From contig DISZ01000010.1 in assembly GCA_002422085.1 (NCBI GenBank), positions 323,440-387,439 of the forward strand: 64,000 bases of DNA. Reading direction: 5' to 3'. The notes beneath the pieces are model-generated. The model ran no database searches and was not told the origin of the DNA. It saw only the letters and a program-made list of their open reading frames with translations. This DNA comes from Rhodobacteraceae bacterium UBA6197. Its GTDB lineage: Bacteria; Pseudomonadota; Alphaproteobacteria; Rhodobacterales; Rhodobacteraceae. Shown here piece by piece: positions 1-9,655 of the stretch. Position 1 is the first letter of the stretch; each line of letters starts with the position of its first letter. The position numbers and the translations under genes were made by a program.

Positions 1-404
1 GCGGCACTGGCGGGCAGGTGACGCTGCCCGACACAATCTCAACTTGTCGACAGGGCGGACTGCCTTTTCGACCAACGCTGCCCCTCACATCACTTCACAC
101 CGCGCAGCTGCTTTGGCCCGACGGGCAAAACGCGCTTCTGGTTTGCGTTGCACAATCATTTACCACTCGCGACGTGGTTGTCCATAATAATTAATTTCTC
201 GTTTAAGTTGTTTTTTGAATGCAAACGCTCTAGCACTGAAAATGAGGCGCTCAGAATCGACGGTGGCAGCGATGTGCTTGCCAAAGCCGCTCAGGATGGG
301 CTGCCAGTAGCATTGTCGTTGCGGCCCGGTTTTGCGCATCTGCGGTTTGACGTTGAATTATTCGGATCTGCCCATGCCTGTCTTGAGTTCATCGAAGGAG
401 TAAG
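1..404. other. Non-coding leader region
   Basis: No convincing gene is seen in these 404 bases. The stretch around 150-235 is clearly AT-rich (ATAATAATTAATTT-like) against a GC-rich background and probably carries the promoter of the membrane transferase that begins at 405. Open frames here have no recognisable protein features. Confidence 0.4.
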
Positions 405-1550
405 ATGCGCATGCCTTTGCCGTCTGCAATTCCGCTCGGCTATCTTTGCACCTTTGCAGTTTCGTTCGTGATTTCCGCAGGACTTGTTGCAACAAAATCC
501 CGGCATCTGCATCGCACCGCCCGGCAGGACGACAGCACCGCCGTTCAGGCGGCGCATCTGGTGGCCACGCCGCGTATCGGCGGGCTGGCGGTTGTGATTG
601 CCTTTGCAGCCGCGGTATTATGGTTCGCGCCGCCAGGGCTGCATGCGCAGTTCGCACTTTTTCTTCTGTCGATCATTCCCGTGACCGCTGCCGGTCTGGC
701 CGAAGATATCGGCTTTCGCGTCAGCCCGCGCGGCAGGCTTGTCGCCGCCGCGCTCTCGAGCCTTGCGGCGGTTGCCCTGCTTCAGATCTGGTTGACCAGA
801 AGCCATATGCCCGGCCTTGATCTGCTGTTGCTGGCCCCCCCGATCGCGATCTTGTTCACGATATTTGCGGTGACCGGCATCTGCCACGCCATCAACCTGA
901 TCGACGGGGTAAATGGTCTGGCGGCGATCACTTCGATCCTGATTGCGCTGGGGCTGGGCACGATCTGCCTTGAGGCCGGGCTTCGGGACCTGTCTGTTGC
1001 GGCGCTTCTGGTCGTGCCGGCGGTCCTTGGCTTTTTCTTGTTCAACTTCCCCACGGGCAAGATTTTTCTGGGCGACGGTGGGGCGTATACGTTGGGCCAT
1101 GTGTTGGGCTGGATCGCCATCTTGACGATACAGTCTTCGCCCGAGGTGACGCCCTGGGCGGTGTTGCTGGTGTTCTTCTGGCCGGTTGCCGACACCGGTC
1201 TGGCAATTTACCGGCGCAAGCGCGCCGGGCGACCGACCAATCAGCCGGACCGCCTGCACTTTCACCAACTGGTGATGCGCGCGTTGGAGCTGAAGGTCGT
1301 GGGTCGGCAGCAAAGGGCGCTCAGCAACCCGCTGACGACATTGATCTTGACGCCACTCATCTCGGGCCCGGTTCTGTGCGGCATCTGGTTCTGGAACCGC
1401 CCGCTTTACGCTTTTGCCGCGCTGGTGATGTTTACGCTGCTGTTTGGCGCGACCTACCGGATCGGAATTGCGCATGCCAAAAGCCGGGGGCTACCGATCC
1501 GGCGCCCAGTTGGGTTGGCACCAAAGCCGGCGCGGATCAACCAGATATGA
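405..1550 (+). CDS. WecA/MraY-family polyprenyl-phosphate sugar-1-phosphate transferase
   Basis: A 381-residue polytopic membrane protein of glycosyltransferase family 4. These enzymes move a sugar-1-phosphate from a UDP-sugar onto undecaprenyl phosphate at the inner membrane, the first step of O-antigen, exopolysaccharide or peptidoglycan lipid-linked intermediates. Visible family motifs in order are AEDIGFR (the Asp-rich motif, with Glu-Asp instead of Asp-Asp), NLIDGVNGL, FLGDGGAYTLG and the C-terminal DRLHFHQLV with its HxH pair. It is nearer WecA/TagO-type than MraY because of the HxH loop and the lack of other mur genes nearby. GGAG lies just upstream of the ATG at 405. The sugar specificity cannot be told from sequence. 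Confidence 0.88.
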   Translation: MRMPLPSAIPLGYLCTFAVSFVISAGLVATKSRHLHRTARQDDSTAVQAAHLVATPRIGGLAVVIAFAAAVLWFAPPGLHAQFALFLLSIIPVTAAGLAEDIGFRVSPRGRLVAAALSSLAAVALLQIWLTRSHMPGLDLLLLAPPIAILFTIFAVTGICHAINLIDGVNGLAAITSILIALGLGTICLEAGLRDLSVAALLVVPAVLGFFLFNFPTGKIFLGDGGAYTLGHVLGWIAILTIQSSPEVTPWAVLLVFFWPVADTGLAIYRRKRAGRPTNQPDRLHFHQLVMRALELKVVGRQQRALSNPLTTLILTPLISGPVLCGIWFWNRPLYAFAALVMFTLLFGATYRIGIAHAKSRGLPIRRPVGLAPKPARINQI

Positions 1551-1650
1551 GCCCCAACCAAGGGTCACACGAAAGCCCGACCTCGTTATCGTTTTGTTGG
1601 GGTTTTCCGTGCTAGCGATCTTGCAAGTAACTCAGAAAGGAATTCGGATC

Positions 1651-1881
1651 ATGCGCATGTCGATTATCGCTGGCGCTGTCGCCGCTTTGTTTGCGGGGGC
1701 GGCCTTTGCACAGGATGTGACCGCCGGACCCGGCACAGACTCTGACGAGGATCTGACCATCCCGCCGATTGCCGAAGCCACCAACTTTGTGCCGTTTCTT
1801 TTGCCTGCCGTTCTGGCAGGCACCGCGGTCGCGGTTGCGGGTGCGGGCGGCGCCTCATCGGCCACCGCCACCACCGACTGA
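1651..1881 (+). CDS. Small secreted hypothetical protein
   Basis: A 76-residue product. The ATG at 1651 is preceded by an AAAGGA ribosome-binding site. Residues 1-20 form a signal peptide (MRMS, hydrophobic core, AFAQ cleavage site), followed by an acidic stretch (SDEDLT) and a hydrophobic Ala/Val/Gly-rich segment near the C-terminus that could be a membrane anchor. It lies 100 bases downstream of the WecA-like gene in the same orientation and may be cotranscribed. No function is recognised. Confidence 0.6.
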   Translation: MRMSIIAGAVAALFAGAAFAQDVTAGPGTDSDEDLTIPPIAEATNFVPFLLPAVLAGTAVAVAGAGGASSATATTD

Positions 1882-2125
1882 CGCATAGAGGGCTGCGCAC
1901 GATCGTGGCCCAGATCCGTTGCGCATGCCCCTGGCCGCCTGCACCGCGCCGGATCGGGGCGGATTGGATCTGGCAGCCCCTGCCACCTCGAACACATTGG
2001 TGCCGCAACACCGCGAGGGGTCGCCCGCTGCAGGGCTGCTCTTGGCGCGAATGGCCCGTGGGCCAAGCTGGCCGGCCTCCGGCACGACGCCGGGTCTGGC
2101 TTTGACTCAGGCCGCCATGGCGGGC

Positions 2126-3610
2126 CTAGAAGGCCATGGTGGCTTGCACCGCACGGCCCCATCGGGCGTATTTGGCGGCCCGCGTCTGACCATCCATCGA
2201 CGGTTCGAAGCGCCGCTCCAGTGCCCAGTTCGCGGCAAAGCCTTCCGGGCCGGGAAAGACCCCCGCCTGCATCCCGGCCAGCCACGCGGCCCCAAGCGCG
2301 GTGGTCTCGGTGACACGCGGTCGATCCACCGGCGCGCCGATGATATCGGACAGAAACTGCATCGCCCAATCCGAAGCCGCCATGCCGCCGTCCACGCGCA
2401 GCACGCCATCCGTCCCCCCAGGCCAGTCGGCGCGCATTGCCTCCAACAGATCGCGGGTTTGATACCCCACGCTTTCAAGCGCTGCCCGCGCAAGTTCGGC
2501 CGGGCCCGAGTTGCGCGTCAGGCCAAACACCGCGCCCCGACACTCGGGTTGCCACCAAGGCGCCCCGAGCCCGGTAAAAGCCGGCACCACCACCACATCC
2601 TGCGCGGGATCGGCCGCTGCAGCCAACGTCTGCGTCTCTGCTGCCACGCGGATGATCTTCAAGCCGTCACGCAGCCACTGCACCACCGCACCTGCAATGA
2701 AGATCGACCCCTCAAGCGCGTAGGTTGGTTTGCCATTCAACTGATAGGCGATAGTGGTCAAAAGTCGATTGTGGCTTTGCACCATCTGATCCCCGGTATT
2801 GAGCAGCGCAAAACAGCCGGTTCCATAGGTTGATTTCATCATCCCCGGCTGAAAGCACGCCTGCCCCAAGGTCGCCGCCTGCTGATCGCCGGCAACCCCG
2901 GTGATCGGGATCTCTCGTCCGAACAGATCCGCCCGCGTCACCCCGAAATCGGCGGCGCAATCGCGCACATCGGGCAACATCGCCATCGGTATGTTCAACA
3001 GCCCGCAGATTTCCACATCCCACTGCCCGTCACGGATGTTGTACAGCATGGTGCGCGCGGCATTGGTGGCATCGGTGGTATGAACCTGCCCGCCCGTCAA
3101 ACGCCAGATCAGAAACGTATCCACCGTACCGAACGCCAACTCCCCGGCTTCGGCCCGCGTCCGGGCACCGTCCACATTGTCCAGTATCCAGCGCAACTTG
3201 GTGCCGGAAAAATAGGGGTCCAGCAGCAACCCGGTCTTGGCCGTGATCTCGGGCTCATGGCCTGCGGCCTTCAGCGCCTCGCACATCGCCGCCGTCCGCC
3301 GGTCCTGCCAAACGATCGCATTGCAAAGCGGCGCCCCCGTCGCGCGGTCCCAGACCAGCGTCGTCTCGCGCTGATTGGTTATCCCGATCGCTGCGATATT
3401 TCGCGCATCGATCCCGGCTTGTTCAATCACCGCACGGCTGGTCGCGACCACCGTCGACCACAGATCCGAAGGATCATGCTCGACCCAGCCCGAAGCCGGG
3501 AAATGCTGCGCAAACTCCTCTTGTGCCACTGCCACAACCCGCATCTCCGCGTCAAACAGGATCGCGCGCGACGAGGTGGTTCCCTGATCTATCGCCAGAA
3601 TATGGGGCAT
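2126..3610 (-). CDS. glpK: Glycerol kinase
   Basis: FGGY-family kinase of about 494 residues that phosphorylates glycerol to sn-glycerol 3-phosphate with ATP in the cytoplasm. The N-terminal phosphate loop reads ILAIDQGTTSSRAI and the FGGY domains follow at normal length. It is the last gene of the glycerol operon, after the transporter, and feeds GlpD. The start is uncertain: the ATG at 3610 matches the usual family N-terminus (MxHILAIDQG), while an in-frame ATG at 3622 would add four residues; neither has a strong Shine-Dalgarno sequence. A GC-rich hairpin separates it from the upstream glpV, so part of its expression may be uncoupled from the transporter genes. Confidence 0.96.
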   Translation of the reverse strand: MPHILAIDQGTTSSRAILFDAEMRVVAVAQEEFAQHFPASGWVEHDPSDLWSTVVATSRAVIEQAGIDARNIAAIGITNQRETTLVWDRATGAPLCNAIVWQDRRTAAMCEALKAAGHEPEITAKTGLLLDPYFSGTKLRWILDNVDGARTRAEAGELAFGTVDTFLIWRLTGGQVHTTDATNAARTMLYNIRDGQWDVEICGLLNIPMAMLPDVRDCAADFGVTRADLFGREIPITGVAGDQQAATLGQACFQPGMMKSTYGTGCFALLNTGDQMVQSHNRLLTTIAYQLNGKPTYALEGSIFIAGAVVQWLRDGLKIIRVAAETQTLAAAADPAQDVVVVPAFTGLGAPWWQPECRGAVFGLTRNSGPAELARAALESVGYQTRDLLEAMRADWPGGTDGVLRVDGGMAASDWAMQFLSDIIGAPVDRPRVTETTALGAAWLAGMQAGVFPGPEGFAANWALERRFEPSMDGQTRAAKYARWGRAVQATMAF

Positions 3611-3721
3611 GACTGGATCCATTCACAAAATGCACTTCTGTTTGGTCAAAATACTCAAGCACCCTCTGCCGCGCAAACCGCCAGACGCAGCAGACGCCGA
3701 CCGATCAGCAATCGGGCTCGC

Positions 3722-3745
3722 CGGGGGGCGGACGCCCGCCCCCCG
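3722..3745 (-). other. Strong GC hairpin between glpV and glpK
   Basis: A perfect 10-bp inverted repeat (CGGGGGGCGG / CCGCCCCCCG) with an ACGC loop lies 12 bases after the glpV stop. There is no U-tract, so it is more likely an mRNA-stabilising or partial-termination element than a full terminator. Comparable hairpins follow the other two substrate-binding-protein genes in this window. Confidence 0.7.
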
Positions 3746-3756
3746 ACAATGCAAGC

Positions 3757-5460
3757 TTATTTCCACGAAGCAATCAGCTCTTCGTAGCTGACGGTCTTGG
3801 GTTCTTCTTCTTCATTGGCCAGTTTCGGCTTCGGCGCGCCGGGCGCGTCAAACCAGACCTGCGGGTCCTGCTCTTCGTTCAGTTTCGGCCCCAGATCGCC
3901 TTGTACGCCTGCGCGTTCAAGCCGCTCCATCACCTTTTCCTGTTCGGCGCAGAGGCTGTCCATGGCCTCCTGCGGCGTTTTCGCCCCAGAGGACGCATCG
4001 CCGATGTTCTGCCACCAAAGCTGCGCAAGCTTGGGATAGTCCGGCACATTGGTGCCGGTGGGCGACCACTGCACCCGCGCGGGCGAACGGTAGAACTCGA
4101 CCAGACCACCCAGCTTCGGGGCACGTTCGGTAAAGGACGGATGTTGAATCGTGGATTCACGAATGAATGTCAGCCCGGTATGGGACTTTTTCACATCCAC
4201 CGTTTTCGAGGTCACGAACTGCGCGTAAAGCCACGCGGCCTTGGCGCGATCGACCGGAGTCGATTGCATCAACGTCCAGGACCCGGCGTCTTGATAGCCA
4301 ACCTTCATGCCCGGCTCCCAGTAGACGCCGTGCGGGCTGGGCGCCATGCGCCACTTCGGGGTGCCGTCTGCGTTCATCACCGGCAGACCTTCCTTGACCA
4401 TGTCGGCCGTGAACGCGGTATACCAGAACATCTGCTGGGCAATCTCGCCCTGCGCAGGCACCGGTCCGGCCTCGCCAAAGACCATACCCGAGGCGGCGGG
4501 CGGTGCATATTTGGTCAGCCAGTCGATGTATTTCGTGATCGAATAGACCGCCGCAGGCCCGTTCGTGTCGCCGCCGCGCGCCACACAAGAGCCCACCGGT
4601 TGCGAGTTCTCATTGACCCGAATGCCCCATTCATCGACCGGAAGGCCGTTCGGCTCGCCTTTGTCGCCGGCACCCGCCATCGACAGCCACGCATCGGTAA
4701 AGCGCCAGCCAAGGCTGGGGTCTTTCTTGCCATAGTCCATGTGGCCATAGACTTTCTTGCCGTCGATCTCGCGCCCGGTAAAGAATTCGGCGATGTCTTG
4801 ATAGGCGGTCCAGTTGATCGGCACCCCCAGATCATATCCGTATTTGGCCTTGAAGTCGGCCATGTTCACCGGGTCGGTGAACCAGTCGTGGCGGAACCAG
4901 TAGAGGTTGGCAAATTGCTGGTCAGGAAGCTGATACAGTTTGCCATCCGGCCCGGTGGTAAAGCTGGTGCCGATGAAATCGGCCAGATCGAGCCCGGGGT
5001 TGGTCACGTCCGCACCTTCGCCCGCCATCCAGTCGGTCAGATTGCGCGCCTGTTTGTAGCGCCAATGGGTGCCGATCAGGTCGCTGTCGTTGATATAGGC
5101 GTCATAGATGTTTTCGCCCGACTGCATCTGCGTCTGCAGTTTTTCAACGACATCACCCTCACCGATCAGGTCATGGGTAACCTTGATTCCGGTGATCTTG
5201 GTGAAGGCATCGGCCAGCACTTTGGATTCGTATTCGTGCGTGGTGATGGTTTCCGACACCACCTTGATATCCATCCCGACAAAGGGCTTGGCGGCATCAA
5301 TGAACCACTGCATTTCGGCCTCTTGGTCAGCGCGGCTCAGCGTCGACAGATCACCGATTTCGGCATCCAGAAACGCTTTGGCCGCGTCCATGTCAGCCCA
5401 GGCCGGAACGCCTGTTACCATCAGCGCAAGGGCGATGGCGGTTGAAGTGCGAAGTCTCAT
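3757..5460 (-). CDS. glpV: Glycerol ABC transporter substrate-binding protein
   Basis: A 567-residue periplasmic solute-binding protein with a clear Sec signal peptide (MRLRTSTAIALALMVTGVPA, cleavage after AWA). It is longer than typical sugar-binding proteins, as is known for the GlpV family of the Rhizobium leguminosarum glycerol system. It should capture glycerol and deliver it to the GlpP/GlpQ permeases. The ATG at 5460 has an AGGAGAAAG-type ribosome-binding site just upstream. The gene order glpD-S-T-P-Q-U-V-K here is the one described for R. leguminosarum, which is the main reason for assigning glycerol rather than another polyol. Confidence 0.93.
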   Translation of the reverse strand: MRLRTSTAIALALMVTGVPAWADMDAAKAFLDAEIGDLSTLSRADQEAEMQWFIDAAKPFVGMDIKVVSETITTHEYESKVLADAFTKITGIKVTHDLIGEGDVVEKLQTQMQSGENIYDAYINDSDLIGTHWRYKQARNLTDWMAGEGADVTNPGLDLADFIGTSFTTGPDGKLYQLPDQQFANLYWFRHDWFTDPVNMADFKAKYGYDLGVPINWTAYQDIAEFFTGREIDGKKVYGHMDYGKKDPSLGWRFTDAWLSMAGAGDKGEPNGLPVDEWGIRVNENSQPVGSCVARGGDTNGPAAVYSITKYIDWLTKYAPPAASGMVFGEAGPVPAQGEIAQQMFWYTAFTADMVKEGLPVMNADGTPKWRMAPSPHGVYWEPGMKVGYQDAGSWTLMQSTPVDRAKAAWLYAQFVTSKTVDVKKSHTGLTFIRESTIQHPSFTERAPKLGGLVEFYRSPARVQWSPTGTNVPDYPKLAQLWWQNIGDASSGAKTPQEAMDSLCAEQEKVMERLERAGVQGDLGPKLNEEQDPQVWFDAPGAPKPKLANEEEEPKTVSYEELIASWK

Positions 5461-5505
5461 AACTTTCTCCTCCCAGAGAGTTGGAACTTTCGACGGTAGT
5501 CCCGA

Positions 5506-5778
5506 TCAGACCCAGCGAAACACCGCTGCGGCATAGATCAGGCAGGCAATCAGCGCGCCCCAGACGGGGGCGCCGAACAGTGCGAGCCAGCCCAGACAAA
5601 TGAAGGCGGACCCAAGAAGCGTGATGAACAATCGGTCGCCGCGCGTGGTTTCAATGCGCAGCACGCCGACGCGAGGGGTTTCGGGAAAGCGGATTGCCAA
5701 CACGGTGAACAGCGCCAGCAGGCAGGCGATGGTCACAAAGAAGATCGCGGTGGGCGCGGTCCATGCCATCCAGGCCAT
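5506..5778 (-). CDS. glpU: Small membrane protein of the glycerol ABC operon
   Basis: A 90-residue protein with about three hydrophobic segments (residues 10-28, 48-70, 73-88). Starting at the ATG at 5778, it lies two bases after the glpQ stop with a GGAGGG ribosome-binding site; a longer frame upstream would only read through glpQ out of frame. It matches in place and size the small integral membrane protein GlpU (DUF2160-type) found in glp ABC operons. Its role is not established; it may be an accessory transporter subunit. Confidence 0.85.
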   Translation of the reverse strand: MAWMAWTAPTAIFFVTIACLLALFTVLAIRFPETPRVGVLRIETTRGDRLFITLLGSAFICLGWLALFGAPVWGALIACLIYAAAVFRWV

Positions 5779-5780
5779 TG

Positions 5781-6583
5781 TCACACCCTCCCCAGGGCAA
5801 AGCCCTTGGCTATGTAGTTGCGCACGAAATAGATCACCAAGGCACCCGGAATGATGGTCAGCACCCCGGCCGCCGCCAGCACGCCCCAATCCATGCCGCT
5901 GGCCGACACCGTGCGCGTCATCGTCGCCGCGATCGGCTTGGCGTTGACCGAGGTCAGCGTGCGCGAAAGCAGCAGTTCGACCCACGAGAACATGAAGCAA
6001 AAGAACGCCGCCACCCCGACCCCCGAGGCGATCAGCGGCACAAAGATCTTCGCGAAGAACCGGCCAAAGGAATAGCCGTCGATATAGGCGGTTTCGTCGA
6101 TCTCCTTTGGCACGCCGCGCATGAAGCCTTCCAGAATCCAGACCGCCAGCGGCACGTTGAACAGACAATGTGCCAGCGCCACCGCGATATGCGTGTCAAA
6201 CAGCCCGACCGAGGAATAGAGTTGAAAGAATGGCAGCGCAAAAACCGCCGGCGGCGCCATCCGGTTGGTCAAGAGCCAGAAGAACAGGTGCTTGTCCCCG
6301 AGGAAGCGGTAACGGCTGAAGGCATAGGCGGCCGGCAGCGCCACGGTGATCGAAATTACCGTGTTCATCACCACATAGATCATCGAATTGACATACCCCA
6401 TGTACCAGCTCGGGTCGGTCAGGATGGTGCGATAATTGGCCAGCGTCAGGTTTGCCGGCCACAGCGAAAACGCGCCCAGTATTTCGCTGTTGGTCTTCAG
6501 GCTCATGTTCAGCAGCCAGTAGATCGGCAGCAGCAAGAACACGAGGTAAAGCCCCATCACAATGGCTGAGCCCTTGAGCCGCA

Positions 6584-6587
<4 letters not shown>
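5781..6587 (-). CDS. glpQ: Glycerol ABC transporter permease
   Basis: A 268-residue inner-membrane permease of the MalG type with about six transmembrane helices. The cytoplasmic EAA loop is visible near residues 150-170 (EIDETAYIDGYSFGRFF), the contact point for the ATPases. The start ATG at 6587 overlaps the glpP stop by four bases (ATGA), indicating translational coupling. It should pair with GlpP to form the glycerol channel. Not to be confused with the E. coli phosphodiesterase also called GlpQ. Confidence 0.92.
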
Positions 6588-7455
<868 letters not shown>

Positions 7456-7456
<1 letters not shown>

Positions 7457-8547
7457 CAGGCGGCCTTTCCCTGGGCGGTTAACGGTGCAACGCGCCAGTC
7501 GTCGGCGTAGACGTTGATCTTTTGCGCGGCAAAGGTGACGCGGTTCATATCGGCGCCGATCGCGCTGCCTTCGGGGGCAATGATGTTGATCGGCTGGCCC
7601 TGCACCTCGCCGCGCACGATCCGGTGGCGACCGACGTCCTCGACCCGCTGGATGCTGAACGGCAGGCCAGACGCGTCTGAAAGCGCGCAGAATTCGGGGC
7701 GGATGCCAATCTGGGTGCGACCTTCGACAGGTCCGTAGACGGCGCCCAACGGGACCGGCAGACCCTGCACCAGAGCTTGCGCACCCTTGATTTGCGCCTC
7801 AAACAGATTCATTCCCGGCGAGCCGATGAAATAGCCCACAAACGTATGTTGGGGGGTTTCAAACAGTTCTTGCGGTGTGCCCATCTGCACCACACGCCCG
7901 TCATACATCACCACAACCCTGTCGGCGAAGGTCAGTGCCTCGGTCTGGTCATGGGTGACGTAGATCATCGTATGGCCAAATTCGCGGTGCAGGGATTTCA
8001 GCTGGGTGCGCAGTTCCCACTTCAGATGTGGGTCGATGACCGTCAGCGGTTCGTCAAACAGGATCGCATTCACGTCTTCGCGCACCATGCCACGACCAAG
8101 GCTGATCTTTTGTTTGACGTCGGCGGTCAGCCCACGGGCCTTGCGATCAAGCGTGGCTTCCATGCCGATCAACCCGGCGATATGGTTGACACGCTGCGCG
8201 ATAAGATCTGGCTCCAGTCCCCGGTTCTTTAGCGGAAAGGCCAGGTTCTGGCGCACGGTCATCGTGTCGTAGACCACCGGAAACTGGAACACCTGTGCGA
8301 TATTGCGCTGCGCGGTGGGGGCGTCGGTCACATCTTGATCGCCAAACAGCACCCGCCCCTGACTGGGCCGCAACAACCCCGAGATGATGTTCAAAAGCGT
8401 GGTTTTGCCACAGCCCGACGACCCCAAAAGCGCATAGGCACCACCATCTTGCCAGACGTGGTCCATTTGCTTCAGCGCGAAATCCTGTTCGTCGTGCGGA
8501 TGAGGCAGGTAGCTGTGGGCGAGATTGGAAAGTGTGATCTGTGCCAT
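7456..8547 (-). CDS. glpT: Glycerol ABC transporter ATPase with divergent signature motif
   Basis: A 363-residue ABC ATPase of the MalK/UgpC type with a C-terminal regulatory (TOBE-like) domain. Walker A is GSSGCGKTT (42-50), Walker B ILFDEP (162-167) with catalytic Glu166, and the switch His is H199 (VTHDQTEA). The LSGGQ signature is missing and replaced by LTADVKQ at 140-146. The partner GlpS shows the opposite pattern, so this subunit should contribute the working catalytic residues of the one competent ATP site. The gene name follows the rhizobial glp ABC convention and is unrelated to the E. coli GlpT antiporter. Confidence 0.92.
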
Positions 8548-8556
8548 GGTTCCCCC

Positions 8557-9645
8557 TCAGGCCGCGACCGCATAGGCCGCAGGCGCCACCAGCGCGCCGG
8601 ATTCGGCAAAAACATAGATATGCGCCGGGTCAAGCCAGACGGACTGCGCCGAGCCGGGGGCAAGATCATGCACCCCATGCACAAGACCAACCCAGCGCTC
8701 GGCGCCATGGGTCAGGTGCAAGAAGGTCTCGGACCCGGTAATCTCTGTCACCAGCAGGCGGCAGGCGAATTCGACCGCCGTGCCGCTGTGACGGTTGATC
8801 TCCAGATGGTTGGCGCGAAAACCCGCCAGATAGCGCCCGTCTTTCAGCGTCGCAAAGGCGCCGTCAGCGGGGGCATTGGCCTGCCCGCCAAAGTTCAGCC
8901 GATGCCCGTCTTTCAGCATCGAGACAAAGTTCATCGGCGGGTCGGAAAACACCCGCGCGGTCGTCGAATCCGCCGGCTGACGGTAGACCTGCGGTGTCGG
9001 GCCGAACTGCGTCACGCGGCCTTCCCACAGCGCGGCGGTATTGCCGCCCAGCAGCAGGGCTTCTTCGGGTTCGGTGGTGGCGTAAACAAAGATCGCGCCG
9101 GATTTTTCAAATATCCTGGGGATCTCGGCGCGCAGTTCTTCGCGCAGCTTGTAGTCGAGATTGGCCAGCGGTTCGTCCAGCAGCACAAGGCCCGCCCCCT
9201 TGACCAAGGCCCGCGCCAGCGCGCAGCGTTGCTGTTGGCCTCCCGACAGCTCCAACGGTTTTCGGCCCAGCATCGGCGCCAACTTCAGCATTTCGGCGGT
9301 GGATTTGACCGCCGCGTCGATCTCGGCCACAGATTTCCCCATCAACCGCAGCGGCGAGGCGATGTTGTCGTAAACGCTCATCGCCGGGTAGTTGATGAAC
9401 TGCTGATAGACCATGGCAACCTTGCGGTCCTGCACCCGCATCCCGGTCACATCCTGACCATGCCACAGCAGTCGCCCGGCCGAGGGCAGATCCAGCCCCG
9501 CCATCAGACGCATCAGCGATGTCTTGCCAGACAACGTGGGGCCCAAAAGCACATTCATCGTGCCTTTTTGCAATGTCAGATCGGTGGGGTGGATATGCGC
9601 CCTCCCCTCGACCAATCGTGAAACCCCCTGAAGTTCCAGCGCCAT
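8557..9645 (-). CDS. glpS: Glycerol ABC transporter ATPase lacking the switch histidine
   Basis: A 362-residue ABC ATPase partner of GlpT. Walker A is GPTLSGKTS (35-43), the signature LSGGQQQR is intact (133-140), and Walker B LVLLDEP (153-159) has Glu158. The expected switch histidine is Thr191 (YATTEPEEA instead of YxTHDxxEA). With GlpT's degenerate signature, this predicts a non-hydrolytic second ATP site. It lies nine bases upstream of glpT and ten downstream of glpD. Confidence 0.92.
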   Translation of the reverse strand: MALELQGVSRLVEGRAHIHPTDLTLQKGTMNVLLGPTLSGKTSLMRLMAGLDLPSAGRLLWHGQDVTGMRVQDRKVAMVYQQFINYPAMSVYDNIASPLRLMGKSVAEIDAAVKSTAEMLKLAPMLGRKPLELSGGQQQRCALARALVKGAGLVLLDEPLANLDYKLREELRAEIPRIFEKSGAIFVYATTEPEEALLLGGNTAALWEGRVTQFGPTPQVYRQPADSTTARVFSDPPMNFVSMLKDGHRLNFGGQANAPADGAFATLKDGRYLAGFRANHLEINRHSGTAVEFACRLLVTEITGSETFLHLTHGAERWVGLVHGVHDLAPGSAQSVWLDPAHIYVFAESGALVAPAAYAVAA

Positions 9646-9655
9646 CTCTTTCTCC

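Noticed and set aside
3901..5445. Long open frame on the plus strand opposite glpV (about 514 codons)
   Set aside because: It is antisense to a clear binding-protein gene, rich in Arg/His/Gly as expected for a GC-rich shadow frame, and has no recognisable domain.
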